Below are positions 28,836 through 54,215 of a stretch of DNA of 64,000 nucleotides, in pieces (position 1 is the first letter of the stretch; each line of letters begins with the position of its first letter). Location: assembly GCF_024362695.1 (NCBI RefSeq), contig NC_065413.1:14977511-15041510 (forward strand), given 5' to 3'. The translations under genes and the position numbers were made by a program. This DNA comes from Pectinophora gossypiella (lineage: Eukaryota; Arthropoda; Insecta; Lepidoptera; Gelechiidae). A model generated the notes under the pieces. The model searched no databases, was not told the DNA's origin, and was given only the letters and a program-made list of their open reading frames with translations.

Positions 28836-29826
28836 TTTTCAATTCTATATAAATAGTTTATATATAGGCCAACAAGTGTATTATGATTAGATCTTTGGCT
28901 TAAGGAAGACCCGTGTGTTACAGTGGTTAGCAAATAACAATCAACAGTTAAGTCTATTACTTACTGAAAACGGGTTATTCCGTGAGATATTATCTATTGC
29001 CTAGTTGATCCAATTTTAATTTCTTAACTAAGTAAGTAAATATTGGGTTCGGGAAATTCACTAAAGAAATAGTAGCAGTTTCCGCTAAAAATACGCCTAA
29101 TTAAGTATTAGATAAACTAACACAATAACTTCTTACTCATTAGTATTTTGTTTCACCCACACTTCGCTGTAGCTATTGACTTATTAAGATGATAAAAAAT
29201 GGATTATTTTTTCCAAAAACATAATTAATAAAACACATGTGAAAAGTGATGAATGAAATAGAAAAGAAAAAAATATTAAAAAATAAAATAATGATTTATG
29301 ATAAATAGGAAATTAAACAGTTAATTAACAAATGAAAATAAAAATATACTGTCTGTCGTCATCTGTTTTTCCAATCCGTTATAATCTGGTCTTCAAGGCT
29401 AGAGTGAATAGGCATTTGCAGGGTAAGCGTGACCCACCCTAAACACTTATCATCAGGTGAAATTCTAGTTAAACGCGAGTCTTTTTTTTTATGTGCCAAT
29501 GGCAACAGTCATATGATTAGTTAAGTGCAAATAAATCATTAACAAAGTAAACAAAAACTAGTGCTTATCGAATAATACTTACAATTAATAAATAAGTAAA
29601 TACAGTCTTGTCGGAATATTTCAAAACTATTACATAGTGTAAAGTTTTTTTGAAAAAGGTGTGTTGATATATTTTTAATTAGTGATCGACAATTTATTTA
29701 CGAGAACACATAAAATACAAAAAAGTGGTAAAATAATTTACATTACAGTCTAGTGATGTGTTCGACTTGAAAGCAGGCGCATAAATATAAAAAAAAAATT
29801 AGAACACTGCAGAAATTCAAGCCAAC
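28836..29826. other. Upstream region of gene B, no repeat recognised
   Basis: Nearly 1 kb of AT-rich sequence with none of the window's repeat families, which is unusual here. It may include 5' flanking or untranslated sequence of gene B. Confidence 0.35.
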
Positions 29827-29856
29827 ATGAATAAAATGTAAGTATTCTCTTCTTCT

Positions 29857-30172
29857 TTTACAACAGCCTCCGTGGTCTAGTGGTTAGAGCGTTAGGCTCT
29901 CGATCTGGAGGTCCGGGTTCGGTTCCCGATGGGATTGTCGAAATCACTTTGTGAGACTGTCCTTTGTTAGATAAGGACTTTTCAGGCTTGAATCACCTGA
30001 TTGTCCGAAAAAGTAAGATGATGCCGTGCTTCGGAGGGCACGTTAAGCCGTTGGTCCCGGCTATTACCTATAACCCGCAGTGGAGCAGCGTGGTGGAGTA
30101 TGCTCCATACCCCCTCCGGTTGATTGAGGGGAGGCCTGTGCCCAGCAGTGGGACGTATATAGGCAGTTTATG
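29857..30172 (+). mobile_element. SINE-C, complete copy with TSD
   Basis: Flanked by an exact 13-bp duplication ATTCTCTTCTTCT (29844-29856 and 30173-30185). tRNA-like head 'GCCTCCGTGGTCTAGTGGTT' with B box 'GGGTTCGGTTCCCGATGGG'. Body as in SINE-A ('GGGCACGTTAAGCCGTTGGT'). The tail module is 'GGAGCAGCGTGGTGGAGTAT' through 'CCCAGCAGTGGGACGTATAT'. It inserted into the (GAA)n tail of the neighbouring SINE-A. Confidence 0.85.
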
Positions 30173-30360
30173 ATTCTCTTCTTCTATCGTGTGGGTTGTA
30201 AGGTGGATTACCAACCTCATCAACCTTGATGTCAGGGTTATTACTGAGCCGCCAAAGACCCCTGACATGAGTCACGTAACAACTACATACTTACATCAGT
30301 AAGTAGTAACCGACTACTAACGGCTTAACGTGCCTTCTGAAGCACGGATCATCTTATTTT
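30173..30360 (-). repeat. SINE-A fragment
   Basis: Antisense 3' half, split from its tail by the SINE-C insertion. Confidence 0.75.
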
Positions 30361-30734
30361 TTTGCGAATACTTTCTCTCTTTCAATGCACTTGAATGCAC
30401 ATAAGACGGTGCGGCAGTCAGTCAGTTTGTCCTTTTATTTTAAGACATAAAATTTTTCGAATCGTTTTTAGGAAACTTACCGATATGAATGTACTTATGG
30501 AATGAACGGTTAGAAGATAAAAACTCACACGAAAGACTGATCCCAGTCAAGCCACATGGTACCCACACCCAGTGACCCAAAGCACTGCTACATAGAATAA
30601 TAAAATATTAAAGTAGTGATTTCTTTAGAAAACATTTTTTAACAAGTGAAATTAAAATGTTCAGAAGAACGAAACGTATTGGATACATGGAATTGAATTT
30701 CGTAAGATGGTCAGTAAGTGTACCTTTGTTACTC

Positions 30735-31052
30735 TAGCCATGGAGGCTGCAAATCAGCTCGCGACAACAAACACTTCAGAACCCCGACACCGACCCCGCC
30801 GGCGTGGTCGATGATTTCCCTCATTTAGCGTTTATCGCTATCGATCCACTAGGGCCGATTAATTCTTTCAAATATTTTTCCTTTCATACGATGCCCTGAG
30901 CCGAGGTTCGCCCCCAACTGGCCACCCTTAGCCAGGCCTGTTGTCTTGAATTTTGTACCGGGTGAGAGCCCTCAGCGCTCCCCATTTGTCCCGCCAAGTA
31001 GTTAATGTCATTTGCGACAAAACTACAATAAGTAACGTAAAGAAAAAACCTT
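30735..31052 (+). repeat. SINE-E copy
   Basis: From 'CTAGCCATGGAGGCTGCAAA' to 'AATAAGTAACGTAAAGAAAA'. 5'-truncated. Confidence 0.75.
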
Positions 31053-31104
31053 TGTCGTTCAGTTGTAAAGTCCAGTAACTTTTCTTAACGTTTGTACGAG
31101 TACC

Positions 31105-31376
31105 AACCTCATCACGCCTGGTGTCAGGGTTACTATTGAGCCGCCAAATGGCTCATGTAACGACTACTTACATCAGTAAGTAGTAACCGGGCCCAGGCTT
31201 AACCTGCCTTCCGAAGCACGGATCATCTTACTTTCGGACAATCTGGTGATCAGCCAGCAATGTCCTAACCAAACTAGGGACCACAAAGTAATTTTTGTGA
31301 TATGTCCCCACCGGAAATCGAACCCAGGACCTCCGGATCGTGAGCCCAACGCTCAACCACTTGACCACGGAGGTCG
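31105..31376 (-). repeat. SINE-A copy
   Basis: Antisense, with an intact tRNA-like head at its right end ('CAACCACTTGACCACGGAGG'). Confidence 0.82.
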
Positions 31377-31829
31377 TTAGCTTTACTTTATAGTAATTAT
31401 ACCAGTAATGTCTTCTTACTAGTATAATTATCAAGCGTATCGGATTGTTTGTTAAACTGATCAATAGTTTCTTATAAAAAGTGACTAATTATGTCCAAGC
31501 TTTTAGTAAAACAATGGATATTTCTTCGTGTTTATCATCTATCAATAAAGTCATTATGAACAAACTATCTAATTAGTTAATGATACGATAAAAATGTCTT
31601 CGGATATTTTGTATTAATAAATAGATAAAAAATAGTGGTGTGACAATTTTGATCCGTATTGAGATTGTGCCAGTTCGGTGAAGACCGTGAAAGGTAGATA
31701 GGGAAGTGTGACCTTTGGCGAATAAGTACATTGGTGAATAAGAACATTGGTGAATAAGAACATTGGTGAATAATATAAGTGCCTAATAAAAAAATCTTAT
31801 TGTTTATTTGTTTCATCAGTGAAGTGAAG

Positions 31830-45329
<13,500 letters not shown>

Positions 45330-45399
45330 TATCTATAAAGCCTCTTGTATCCCACGTATTAGTTAATAAAAATAATTGACATTAGTTTTATACCTATAA

Positions 45400-45405
45400 A
45401 ATAAA
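45400..45405 (+). terminator. Poly(A) signal of gene B (candidate)
   Basis: AATAAA 71 bp after the gene B stop. An earlier AATAAA lies at 45365-45370. Confidence 0.55.
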
Positions 45406-45593
45406 GATATTTTTTTAATAACTTTCTTAATTTTATTGTTTAGGGTGCGCTACTAGCCCAACCTTTCTCCATGGACTTTTTAGGGAAAAATAGGGCAGTG
45501 GTTTCCCTCTTGCCTTCCGCCCCGCAGTACTCGGTCTGACGCGAGTGGAATAACGCCCGAAGTAGTCACTTTTTAAGCCGTACTCCTGTCTTG

Positions 45594-45878
45594 AGGAGCT
45601 CGGTGGCGCAGCGGTAAACGCGCTCGGTCTGCGATTGTTGAAGTTAAGCATCTTTCGCAAAGGCCGGTCACAGGATGGGTGACCACAAAAAAGTTTTCAT
45701 CTCGAGTTCCTCCGTCCTTCGGAAGGCACGTTAAGCCGTTGGTCCCGGCTGCATTAGCAGTCGTTAATAACCATCAATCCGCACTGGGCCCGCGTGATGG
45801 TTTAAGGCCCGATCTCCCTATCCATCCATAGGGAAGGCCCGTGCCCCAGCAATGGGGACGTTAATGGGCTGGTGATGA
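45594..45878 (+). repeat. SINE-B copy (full)
   Basis: Inserted into unclassified sequence just downstream of gene B. 'ACTCCTGTC' before and 'ACTCTTGTC' after may be a decayed target-site duplication. Confidence 0.85.
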
Positions 45879-45979
45879 CTCTTGTCCTCCGCCTCTGAAT
45901 AATACTGACAGTACAGTACAGTAGAGCAGTAGGTATGGAGAAAGCTACACCGACAAGAGCGTGGCCCTTATTTGTCTTC

Positions 45980-46293
45980 TTCTTCTCTCGTGTGGGTTGA
46001 GAGGTGGATTACCAACCCTATCAACCCTGGTGTCAGGGTTACTATTGAGCCGCCAAAGGCCCCTGACATGGCTCATGTAACGATTACTTTCTTACATTAG
46101 TAAGTAGTACCGGGACCAACGGCTTAACGTGCCTTCTGAAGCTTTCATACTTTTTGGACAATCAGGTGATCAGCCTGTAATATCCTAAACAAACTAGGGA
46201 TCGCAAAGTGATTTTTGTGATATGTTCCCACCGGAATTCGAACCCGGGACCTCCGGATCGTGAGCAAAACGCTCAACCACTGGACCACGGCAG
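45980..46293 (-). repeat. SINE-A copy (full)
   Basis: Antisense, CTTCTTCTTC tail first and tRNA-like head at the right end. Confidence 0.82.
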
Positions 46294-46507
46294 GCCGTTT
46301 ATGAGGAATAAACACAATCTATAAAACACATGTTTGCGTTCTAAATTGAAACATTAATCAGTCTTATCTCTGCCTAGAACTATATTCTAACAATGCCTCT
46401 TCATTTATCATCTCCAATATTAATTAATAGATCGAGCTAAACGATCTTAAATGAGACTAGTTTTCATTACGATTGTTTAGCTTTATGGTTGTTGACTGTG
46501 AACTTCT

Positions 46508-46590
46508 ATGTAACCACTGTGGCCTTGTGTTTCACCGGCTTGCTTCTCAAACCGAGCACCGGTTCGAACCCCGGTACCAGACTTGCAACG
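46508..46590 (+). repeat. tRNA-like SINE head, unclassified
   Basis: 'AACCACTGTGGCCTTGTG' followed 40 bp on by a B-box-like 'GGTTCGAACCCCGGTACCAG'. The rest is not shared with families A-D. Not a plausible functional tRNA because the A-box arm does not pair well. Confidence 0.4.
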
Positions 46591-46599
46591 AAGAGTTAC

Positions 46600-47960
46600 T
46601 GTATTAATTTATGTTAAGTGCAGTGTTCGCTTACACAGTTCTAAAACATCCTAGATGTGATCATATTCCAACTGTAATCATTAAAATTTTACTGGGACAT
46701 ACACCCACCCCTCGCCTGCAATGCGAACCTATTACTATTAACTGGCCACAAACCCCTGGAAACCACGAGGTAACAATTGGGTACGTAAGGTATCTTTGAC
46801 GGATTTCTTTTTATTTTTATACCAAACGGTCTATTATAAAAAGCTAATTTGAATATTTTTTGCTTTTCATGCAGTAGTTATTTTTTTACAATTTAAAAAA
46901 ATATCTCCCACTCTAGGCTGAATGACGTTTACACCTTTGCCTTTGCTTAGTTTGCATTAAAATTTTAATATTGACATTTTGTTAGGGTAATGTGTTCAAA
47001 ATGCGGGCGTTCCTAAGAATACTCCGACCCAATAAGATCGATACAAATAAGATTTTGTTAATTTTTCATTTCTTTAATTAAGTTTGTATAGTTTATGTTA
47101 GCAAACTCTACAAAAAACGTAAATATTAGTAACATACCCAGTTTTAATCAGTAAATGTTGAGTACTACAAATATCACTCTTATTACGGAAACCAAATATT
47201 ATTACTACAAACTATAATAAGAAATATTATACAAAAGAATACAGCAACTAGTCTTTCAGTTTTCGCTTCTCTCCACAATAATCGTCTTCACTTGTTTTTT
47301 TCTTCGTAGTCCCAGACGGAACACCCGCCAAAACGTTTTTCTCTTAAAAAGTGACGTGACGTTCTTTTTTTGAAATTGCCAACATTTATGCTCCCAATAA
47401 ACATGATTGGGGTTAGTAATCCTTTATATTGAAATTAATAGCTAATATAATAGCTTTATTATTGAAATTATTTCATTTAATAAGTTTGTTAACCGCACAC
47501 TCGTAGGACACCTTAACCTGGTGATAACAGATTATATAAATTTATTTATTATAAACGGCATTTGGCAACGGCAATTTGGGTAAACAGACTACCATAAGAG
47601 GTCACATGAAGGTCAAGTAAATATACGATTATTGCTGAAATAAACATCCGGCTGATTTGAGAGCTGAAAATAGAGAAATAAAGTTAATTAAGATGATATG
47701 AAAAGAAATAGGCAGTTTTTAACCTCAAAGTTTGAGGATCACCATTGACCGCTTTTCCATATAAATACAGTAAGTCATGCGACATATTTAAACCAAATAC
47801 GTCTTTAACTATGCGCGTGGAGTAGACATATTAATGATGATCTCATGACGTTATCGGGACCAGCTGGTGTTCTACGCAATACTAACTACTTACTATAAAT
47901 TACGAAAACAGATTGATAAAACAATAATGAAGACAAGGACAATTTTGTTGTGTTTGGACC
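46600..47960. other. Intergenic, no gene or repeat recognised
   Basis: AT-rich. A 62-codon frame at 46611-46799 has no family I recognise and no splice or domain support. Confidence 0.4.
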
Positions 47961-47968
47961 ATCCTTCT

Positions 47969-48272
47969 TCTATCGTGTGGGTTGTGCGGTGGATTACCAA
48001 CCCCATCAACCCTTGTGTCAGGGTTACTATTGAGCCGCCAAAGGCCCCTGACATGGCTCATGTAACGACTACTTACATAAGTAAATAGAAGCCGGATCCG
48101 ACAGCTTAACCTGCCTTTCGAAGCACGGATCATCTTTCGGACAATCAGCCTGTAATGTCCTAACCAAACTAGGGATCACAAAGTAATTTTTGTGATATGT
48201 CCCCACCGGGATTCGAACCCGGGACCTCCCGATCGTGAGCCCAACGCTCAACCACTGGACCACGGAGGCCGT
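47969..48272 (-). repeat. SINE-A copy
   Basis: Antisense, near complete, head intact ('CTCAACCACTGGACCACGGA'). Confidence 0.82.
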
Positions 48273-48960
48273 TTGATGACGATGATGAAGTGGGATTCCC
48301 TGATACCCCAGTGGCAGCATAGAAGATAGCATTAAGTGGAAAGCACCTACTTAAGAATTTTAGTACAGTTTAACAATATCTGATAACACTTATTATCTAG
48401 GCCTAGTAGCTAAAGTGGGGTAACCGGTATCTAATTATGGTGTAGCGACTAATGCAGTGGTTCTTAGCCTTTTTAGTTATTAGAGACCATTATTGTTAAA
48501 AAAAAAAACATTAAATTACTTACAAAATTTTATTTTGAATATATTGAAAAAAAATATAAGTATATTTTGAATATATTTAATAAATGTCTACCGCAGCTGC
48601 CGTGTACCACCTACTGTGAGAATTATTCAAAATAACACCAAAAGATTTTTTAATAAGAAAATTCTCCGAAAGGTTTGTTTTATTATTAAAAAAGTTTGCT
48701 TTGGATCACAGTCTCACATGGAAAGTGAAAATATGGGCTAAAGTGGTAGTTTTTTTAAAGCGTGGGCGGTCGTTTTCATGTAAGTACTAGCTTTAGACCG
48801 CGGCTTCGTTCGCATTAAATTCGAGGTACCACGGTTCCTCTTTCCTAATGTACTATTTTTTAGTTTCCTACCTTGAAACCTGCGAAAAGTTCCACATATA
48901 ATTTGACCCCTTTTTGAAGGGGTTGGGGGCAGAGAGCTATGCTGGGTATTTCCCTGCTTG
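48273..48960. other. Intergenic, no gene recognised
   Basis: AT-rich to 48760, then a stretch near 48785-48960 that may be old retroelement DNA. No supportable coding region. Confidence 0.35.
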
Positions 48961-48965
48961 AACGA

Positions 48966-49282
48966 ATCAGAAATGAGGAGATCCGCAGGAGAACTAAAGT
49001 CACCGACATAGCTCGGAGAATTGCAAAGCTGAAGTGACAGTGGGCAGGACACATAGCGAGGAGAACCGATGGCCGCTGGGGCGGAAGGGTTCTGGAATGG
49101 CGACCACGTGTCGGGCGACGCTCAGTGGGTAGGCCCGCTACAAGGTGGACCGACGATCTGGTGAAGGTCGCGGGAAGCCGCTGGATGCGGGCAGCGCAGG
49201 ACCGTCCGTCGTGGAGATCCTTGGGGGAGGCCTATGCCCAGCAGTGGGCGTCGTACGGCTGATGATGATGATGATGATGGGG
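48966..49282 (+). mobile_element. RTE-like LINE tail
   Basis: Same C-terminal reverse-transcriptase tail as 21358 ('GGAGAACTAAAGTCACCGAC' onward), here with an intact 'CGACCACGTGTCGGGCGACG' stretch. It ends 'CCCAGCAGTGGGCGTCGTAC' and (GATGAT)n. Confidence 0.78.
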
Positions 49283-49576
49283 GCAGAATAATTAAAAATT
49301 TCGGAATGCTCCATACAAACTTCCACCTCCCATTTAGGCAAGTGGGGGGATTAGAAAGATACAAAAAGCAGTCTATGTCACTCCCCATCCCTTCAACTAT
49401 CTTCACTTAAAAAATCACGACAGTTCGACGCTCCGTTTTGCCGTGTAAGACGGACAAGCAAACAGACAGACATACACTTTCGCATTTATAATATTTGTAT
49501 GGATTTTAAAATTCACAACCATTGATACCTTCTCACAGTGGCGGCCCTAGAGCGACGTGAAGTGTGCCAATTCAAA

Positions 49577-49775
49577 TACAAATTCAAAAATACCTTTATT
49601 CAGTAGGTGACATAGTTACACTTTGAATCGTCAATTTTTACATAACGAACGTCTCATCCGCCTAAAACTACTGCAGATTCTCACAACCTGTATAGCCGGG
49701 GAAAAGAAGCTGCAAGAAAAACCTCGGCACAGGGCCATAAACGTTCTTTAAAAAATAAATAAGACAAAATATTTT
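49577..49775 (-). repeat. LINE tail, family L2
   Basis: Antisense 3' UTR, 'CAAATTCAAAAATACCTTTA' to 'GGGCCATAAACGTTCTTTAA'. Confidence 0.75.
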
Positions 49776-50221
49776 ATACAATATGCACCGGGCGCCGGAG
49801 TAGGGGCGGGGGGAGTCAGAATCAACCAGGACCGGTTCATTCTGACCGCAAACTAACTTCATCGGGCTTAGTGCCACTTTGAGGTCTCGCACCACCTAAA
49901 TATTTTGCTAGACCCACCACCTTCGCAAACCACTTAGGGTGCTTCTAAAGGCCACGAGAGGCGGACCACAGGTTAACAACCTCTGGTCTAATGTGTAATG
50001 TCATCGAGATTCAGGGTCGGGTCAGGACTAACACCGTTTAGTTTGGACTGATAACAAAACATGCATAGATACTATCTATATGCTCTATTATTATCTCATA
50101 AGTTTCGTGTAACATGGATTGTTCTTTTTTTTTTTAAAAAAGTAAAAGTAAAAAAAGTTAAAAAAACGTAAAAAAAAGTAAAAGTAAAATAAAAAGTTTG
50201 CAGTTTTGTATGTAACATAAC

Positions 50222-50330
50222 GTAACAAATACTTTATTCCACAAACAGGAAAATACAGAAGAGAAATAGGAAGAGTACAATAGGCGCCCTTATTGCTAAG
50301 CAATATCTTCCAGGCAACCACTACCAGGAA
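50222..50330 (-). repeat. LINE tail, family L4
   Basis: 'AACAAATACTTTATTCCACA' to 'AATATCTTCCAGGCAACCAC'. Confidence 0.55.
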
Positions 50331-50527
50331 TCAGCCATAAAAAAGCTTGGATGCGGGACGGTGCAAAAACGACGGTTAATATAATCATATGTGAAAGAGA
50401 GAGCGAGGAGTGAGCGAGAGAGAAGCGAGAATTGCGGACTGAGAGGAAAATAGCGGTCGGCTGTTTTAAAAGGGAAAATGTACTAAATTAATAAAACGTT
50501 TTCATAAACAAGTACTTATTGAAGAAA

Positions 50528-51177
50528 TACACTTCTCATCAAAAAAATCGAAACATTTCCGTTTTCATTGTTTCTGTCCGAATTTAACACAAAAAAGAAT
50601 TCATACGATGAAAAAAAATACATAAATGTATAGCTGGCAGTTTGGCCATTACAGTAATAAGCGAAAATTCTAAATTCAAAATTAGAATTTCATTTGTTTA
50701 TCTTATAAACGAACATCTGTGGGATGAATTAAAGAGACGAATTCGAGCAAGAGATCCTGCCCCAGAAACACTTAGCCAGCTGCAAGATGCAATCCAAGAG
50801 GAATGGGACAATATACCACAGCATGTGATCGTGACTCTCATCCGATCGATGAAGAACCGTATGGAAGCAGTAATTAGAGCTCGGGAAGGGAATACAAGTT
50901 ATTAAATAAACGTTTTTTAGCTTTTTTTTTCATTTACGTGTGTTGTTTTATCCATTTCCTTTATACTCCATACGGAATAAAAATGACTCATTTAACAAAA
51001 TACGAAACCTATGAAAAATTCATTTAAATTTAGAACATTAACATTAAGATTTGATAAGCTCATATTACTCACTATTAAACGACATTTAACATTTATTCCT
51101 AAATGTACACATTTTTCTGATAATCCTGACAAAACGTAAACTTGCAAGGTGTTTCGATTTTTTTGATGAGAAGTGTA
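50528..51177 (+). mobile_element. Tc1-like transposon, internally deleted
   Basis: Terminal inverted repeats 'TACACTTCTCATCAAAAAAA' (50528) and its complement ending at 51177, about 28 bp long, with TA at each edge as expected for Tc1/mariner. Total 650 bp, too short for a whole transposase (about 340 codons). It holds only the end of one, so it would need a helper. Confidence 0.85.
50708..50905 (+). pseudogene. Tc1-like transposase C-terminal remnant
   Basis: The frame reads 'NEHLWDELKRRIRARDP', 'AIQEEWDNIPQHVI' and 'SMKNRMEAVIRAREGNT', then TAA. It covers the third catalytic acid region ('EHLWDELKRR' is the usual context of the final Glu in Tc1 DDE transposases). The DNA-binding domain and the first two Asp are deleted; sequence just upstream is unrelated. 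Confidence 0.8.
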
Positions 51178-51280
51178 TAATCGTTTCCATCATGTCCCAT
51201 CCCATAATAATTACTTACACGTAATATTTTTACAAAAACACTACATAATGATACATATACGCAATGACCTTTGAATAGTA

Positions 51281-51523
51281 GTGGGCAGTATTACGGGTCA
51301 CTGCCCACTCAACAAGCACCTATTTAACTTAGGGATAACGGACAGCCCACTTTGCAGAGGCTGTCTAGACGCAGAAGAAACTGCCCCCCATGTAATCCTG
51401 GAATGCACGGGAGTGCCAGCACAACGGGTAAAAATCCTCAAAGGAATGGGGTCACTCCGCGAAGCCTGTGAAAACCCCAGGAGGCTTCTGAGCTTCTGGA
51501 AGGAGATAGGTTGGCTTACGTAG
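51281..51523 (+). pseudogene. R1-type LINE polyprotein tail
   Basis: 'ITGHCPLNKHLFNLGITD' followed by 'PLCRGCLDAEETAPHVILEC' (a CxxC...H...C knuckle) and 'RRLLSFWKEIGWL'. This is the usual end of R1/Jockey-type LINE ORF2. Reverse transcriptase is absent. Confidence 0.75.
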
Positions 51524-51698
51524 TCAACAATCACACGCATAATGGGCCATCTTAGAGTCTAAATGCGGAAAACAGAGCCCACTAACATCCCCACATCCCC
51601 ACTAATACATACGTATATACTCACTATATAACTATGTATCTGTTTATCTCAATGTCACACTGTATAATATAAAAAAGTGTTAATTACATTGTTTTAAG

Positions 51699-51890
51699 TT
51701 TACGCGGTTATTATCATAATTAAAACACACCTAATAACGGGTTCTTACCTCGTTCAAAGCAGGGATATGAGACTCTCGATATTTCGACACTGTCGCGAGT
51801 GCCATGATCACGGGAGTGTAGAAATATCGGGAGTCTCATATCCCTGCTTTCAACGCGGTAAGAACCCGTTATTATGTGTTTTAATTAAGT
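51699..51890. mobile_element. Foldback element F1 copy
   Basis: Arms of about 75 bp, 'CAGGGATATGAGACTCTCGA' against 'CGGGAGTCTCATATCCCTGC', with a 30-bp centre. The most symmetrical copy. Confidence 0.78.
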
Positions 51891-51968
51891 AAGTAAGCGT
51901 ATACGTAGATAAGTAATAAGTAGGCTAGTTTCCAACTAGTCAAATCAGCTACTTTTTACTAAACGCCT

Positions 51969-52160
51969 TTTTTTTGACGTGACTTATTGTAGATTTGCCG
52001 CAGATGGCATTAACTACTTGGCCGGAAAAAAAGGAGCGCTCTCACCCGGTACGTTTAAGGCAACAGGCCTGAGGGTGCCCAGTTGGGCGTGAACCTCGGC
52101 TCAGGGCGTCGTCTGACAGGAAAAATATTTGAAAGAATTAATTGAGCCTGGTGGGTCGAA
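51969..52160 (-). repeat. SINE-E copy with internal deletions
   Basis: Antisense. The family segment between 'GGCCGGA' and 'GGAGCGC' is shortened. Confidence 0.72.
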
Positions 52161-52476
52161 ACTTTCCAGGCTGCGTGCCTGAAAAAAAAATAGCGCTGTT
52201 CTGATTTAACTTGATTATTAAGTACTTACCTAAATTCTCATTGCTTGTGACACATAATTAATCAAAAATATGATGTAATGACAGTGGCATATTATTATAT
52301 GTATAAAGATAATAGGCTACTTTCCAACTAGTCAAATCAGTCACTTTTAACTAAACGTCAAAACACGGAATAACTATTGAATTTGTATGATAAGCAACCT
52401 GTGACGTCATAGAAAAATGTGACCAAATATCGCTATTATTATTACATTTTCTATATTAAAATTAAATTATATTTAA

Positions 52477-52774
52477 GGAGCTCGGTGGCGCAGCGGTTAA
52501 CGCGCTCGGTCTGCGATTGTTGAAGTAAAGCAACTTTCGCAAAGGCCGGTCATAGGATGGGTGACCACAAAAAAAAAGTTTTCATCTCGAGCTCCTCCGT
52601 GCTTCGGAAGGCACGTTAAGCCATTGGTCCCGGCTGCATTAGCAGTCGTTAATAACCATCAATCCGCACTGGGCCCGCGTGATGGTTTAAGGCCCGATCT
52701 CCCTATCCATCCATAGGGAAGGCCCGTGCCCCAGCAGTGGGGACGTTAATGGGCTGATGATGATGATGATGATA
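52477..52774 (+). repeat. SINE-B copy (full)
   Basis: Nearly identical to the copies at 25876 and 45594. Confidence 0.86.
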
Positions 52775-52859
52775 TTAAAATTCATATAAAAAGTTTAATA
52801 GTAATCATTAAACTTTTCTGTTACCTTTAGGTCTCTCTTTATTTCTCTCTCTCATTATT

Positions 52860-53030
52860 TAAGAGCTGCGCTCTTGTCGGTGGAATAATCGCCATTCCTC
52901 TCATGTTCCCACCAAATACGACACGACCTACACCTTCTCTTTTATTTGTTTTATAAATGTTCTCCTAGGTCTATCCCTTCCTCTCTTCCCTTCAATTTTT
53001 CCTTCTATGATGTTTGTTATAAATTCAATT
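52860..53030 (-). pseudogene. Second type of reverse-transcriptase tail
   Basis: The minus strand encodes 'FITNIIEGKIEGKRGRDRPR' then 'RTFIKQIKEKV', with stop codons after. It is a decayed non-LTR polymerase C-terminus. Confidence 0.5.
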
Positions 53031-53032
53031 CA

Positions 53033-53740
53033 AATTCAAATTCAAAAATATCGTTATTCAGTAGGTAACATAGTTACACTTTGAATCGTCAATTTTTACA
53101 TAACGAACGTCTCATCCGCCTAAAACTACTGCAGCTTCTCACAACCTGTATAGCCGGGGAAAAGAAGCTGCAAGAAAAACCTCGGCACAGGGCCCTAGAC
53201 GTTCTTTAAAAAAATAAAAATAAACATAAAATATTGGTATACAATTGAGTAATTTAGCTGCCTAATATCAGTTCTCAGACAGTTAATCCCATGCATTCAT
53301 ATCTTCTAAATAATCACTAACTTTATAATAACCTTTTTTGTAAAGTTTTTGTTTAACTACTGTCTTAAAACAGTTGAAAGGCAAATTCTGAATGTCAATG
53401 GGAATCTGATTGTAAAAACGTAACATTGCCCCTTAAAAGATTTAGTAATCTTATGTAATCGACTGACTTGTAAAGCAAGTTTATTTTTATTCCTGGTATT
53501 AACAATGTGCCGATCGCTATTTTTTGCAAATAATCCTATATGTTTTTTTACATCTATTAAGTTTTCAAAGATATATTGTGATGCCAAAGTTAAAATATTA
53601 ATTTCTTTAAATTTATTTCTAAGTGACATTTTGGGTCCCAATTTGTAAATCGCCCGAATGGCTCGCTTTTGCAGAAATGAATCGTGTCGTATCAGGTGGC
53701 CAATCATATTTCCTCTCCGGTTCTCTATAGTCTTCAATAT
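53033..53740 (-). mobile_element. LINE family L2, longest copy (5'-truncated)
   Basis: 3' UTR at 53033-53350 and the end of ORF2 beyond. It terminates in TTCAAATTC repeats on the plus strand at its left edge. Confidence 0.78.
53357..53737 (-). pseudogene. L2 reverse-transcriptase C-terminal fragment
   Basis: 126 codons ending at its natural stop. Contains 'RRGNMIGHLIRHDSFLQKRA', 'IRAIYKLGPKMSLRNKFKEI' and 'ILTLASQYIFENL', typical of the region after the thumb in insect non-LTR polymerases. The catalytic domain is missing. Confidence 0.7.
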
Positions 53741-54057
53741 GGTTCTCTTTATTTAGTAATCAGAGTTTCAAAATGTATCTTTGACCTAGGAAACTACCCA
53801 AATATGGATCTGTTTATCTCTCTGTCATACAGTACTTATAATATAAAAAAGTGTTACGTAGATAATTATTATAATATTACTTATTAAGAGATATTTATGA
53901 TGACACGTCTTTGGTTTAAGATTAGGATAGAATGTTGTTGACTATCTGTGAACGTGTCTAATCATAATAGAAAGGGTCTGAGGATAAGATGAAATGTATT
54001 AACTGAGTTATAGACAAAGAATATCTGATCTTTTTCTTAAGTATATACGTCATGATC

Positions 54058-54215
54058 AAAACAAATCAATCAAATCAAATATACTTTATTGCACACAACA
54101 TACAAAACAAATTAACACAGATGATGATAGATACAGTACAATCTGGCGGCCTTATTGCTAAGCAGCAATTTCTTCCAGGCAACCAGTGGATAGGAAACAT
54201 TATTACAATTTGGTG
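54058..54215 (-). repeat. LINE tail, family L4
   Basis: 'CAAATCAAATATACTTTATT' to 'GCAATTTCTTCCAGGCAACC'. Confidence 0.65.

Noticed and set aside
46611..46799. 62-codon frame as a gene
   Set aside because: No family resemblance, splice context or repeat of the frame elsewhere.
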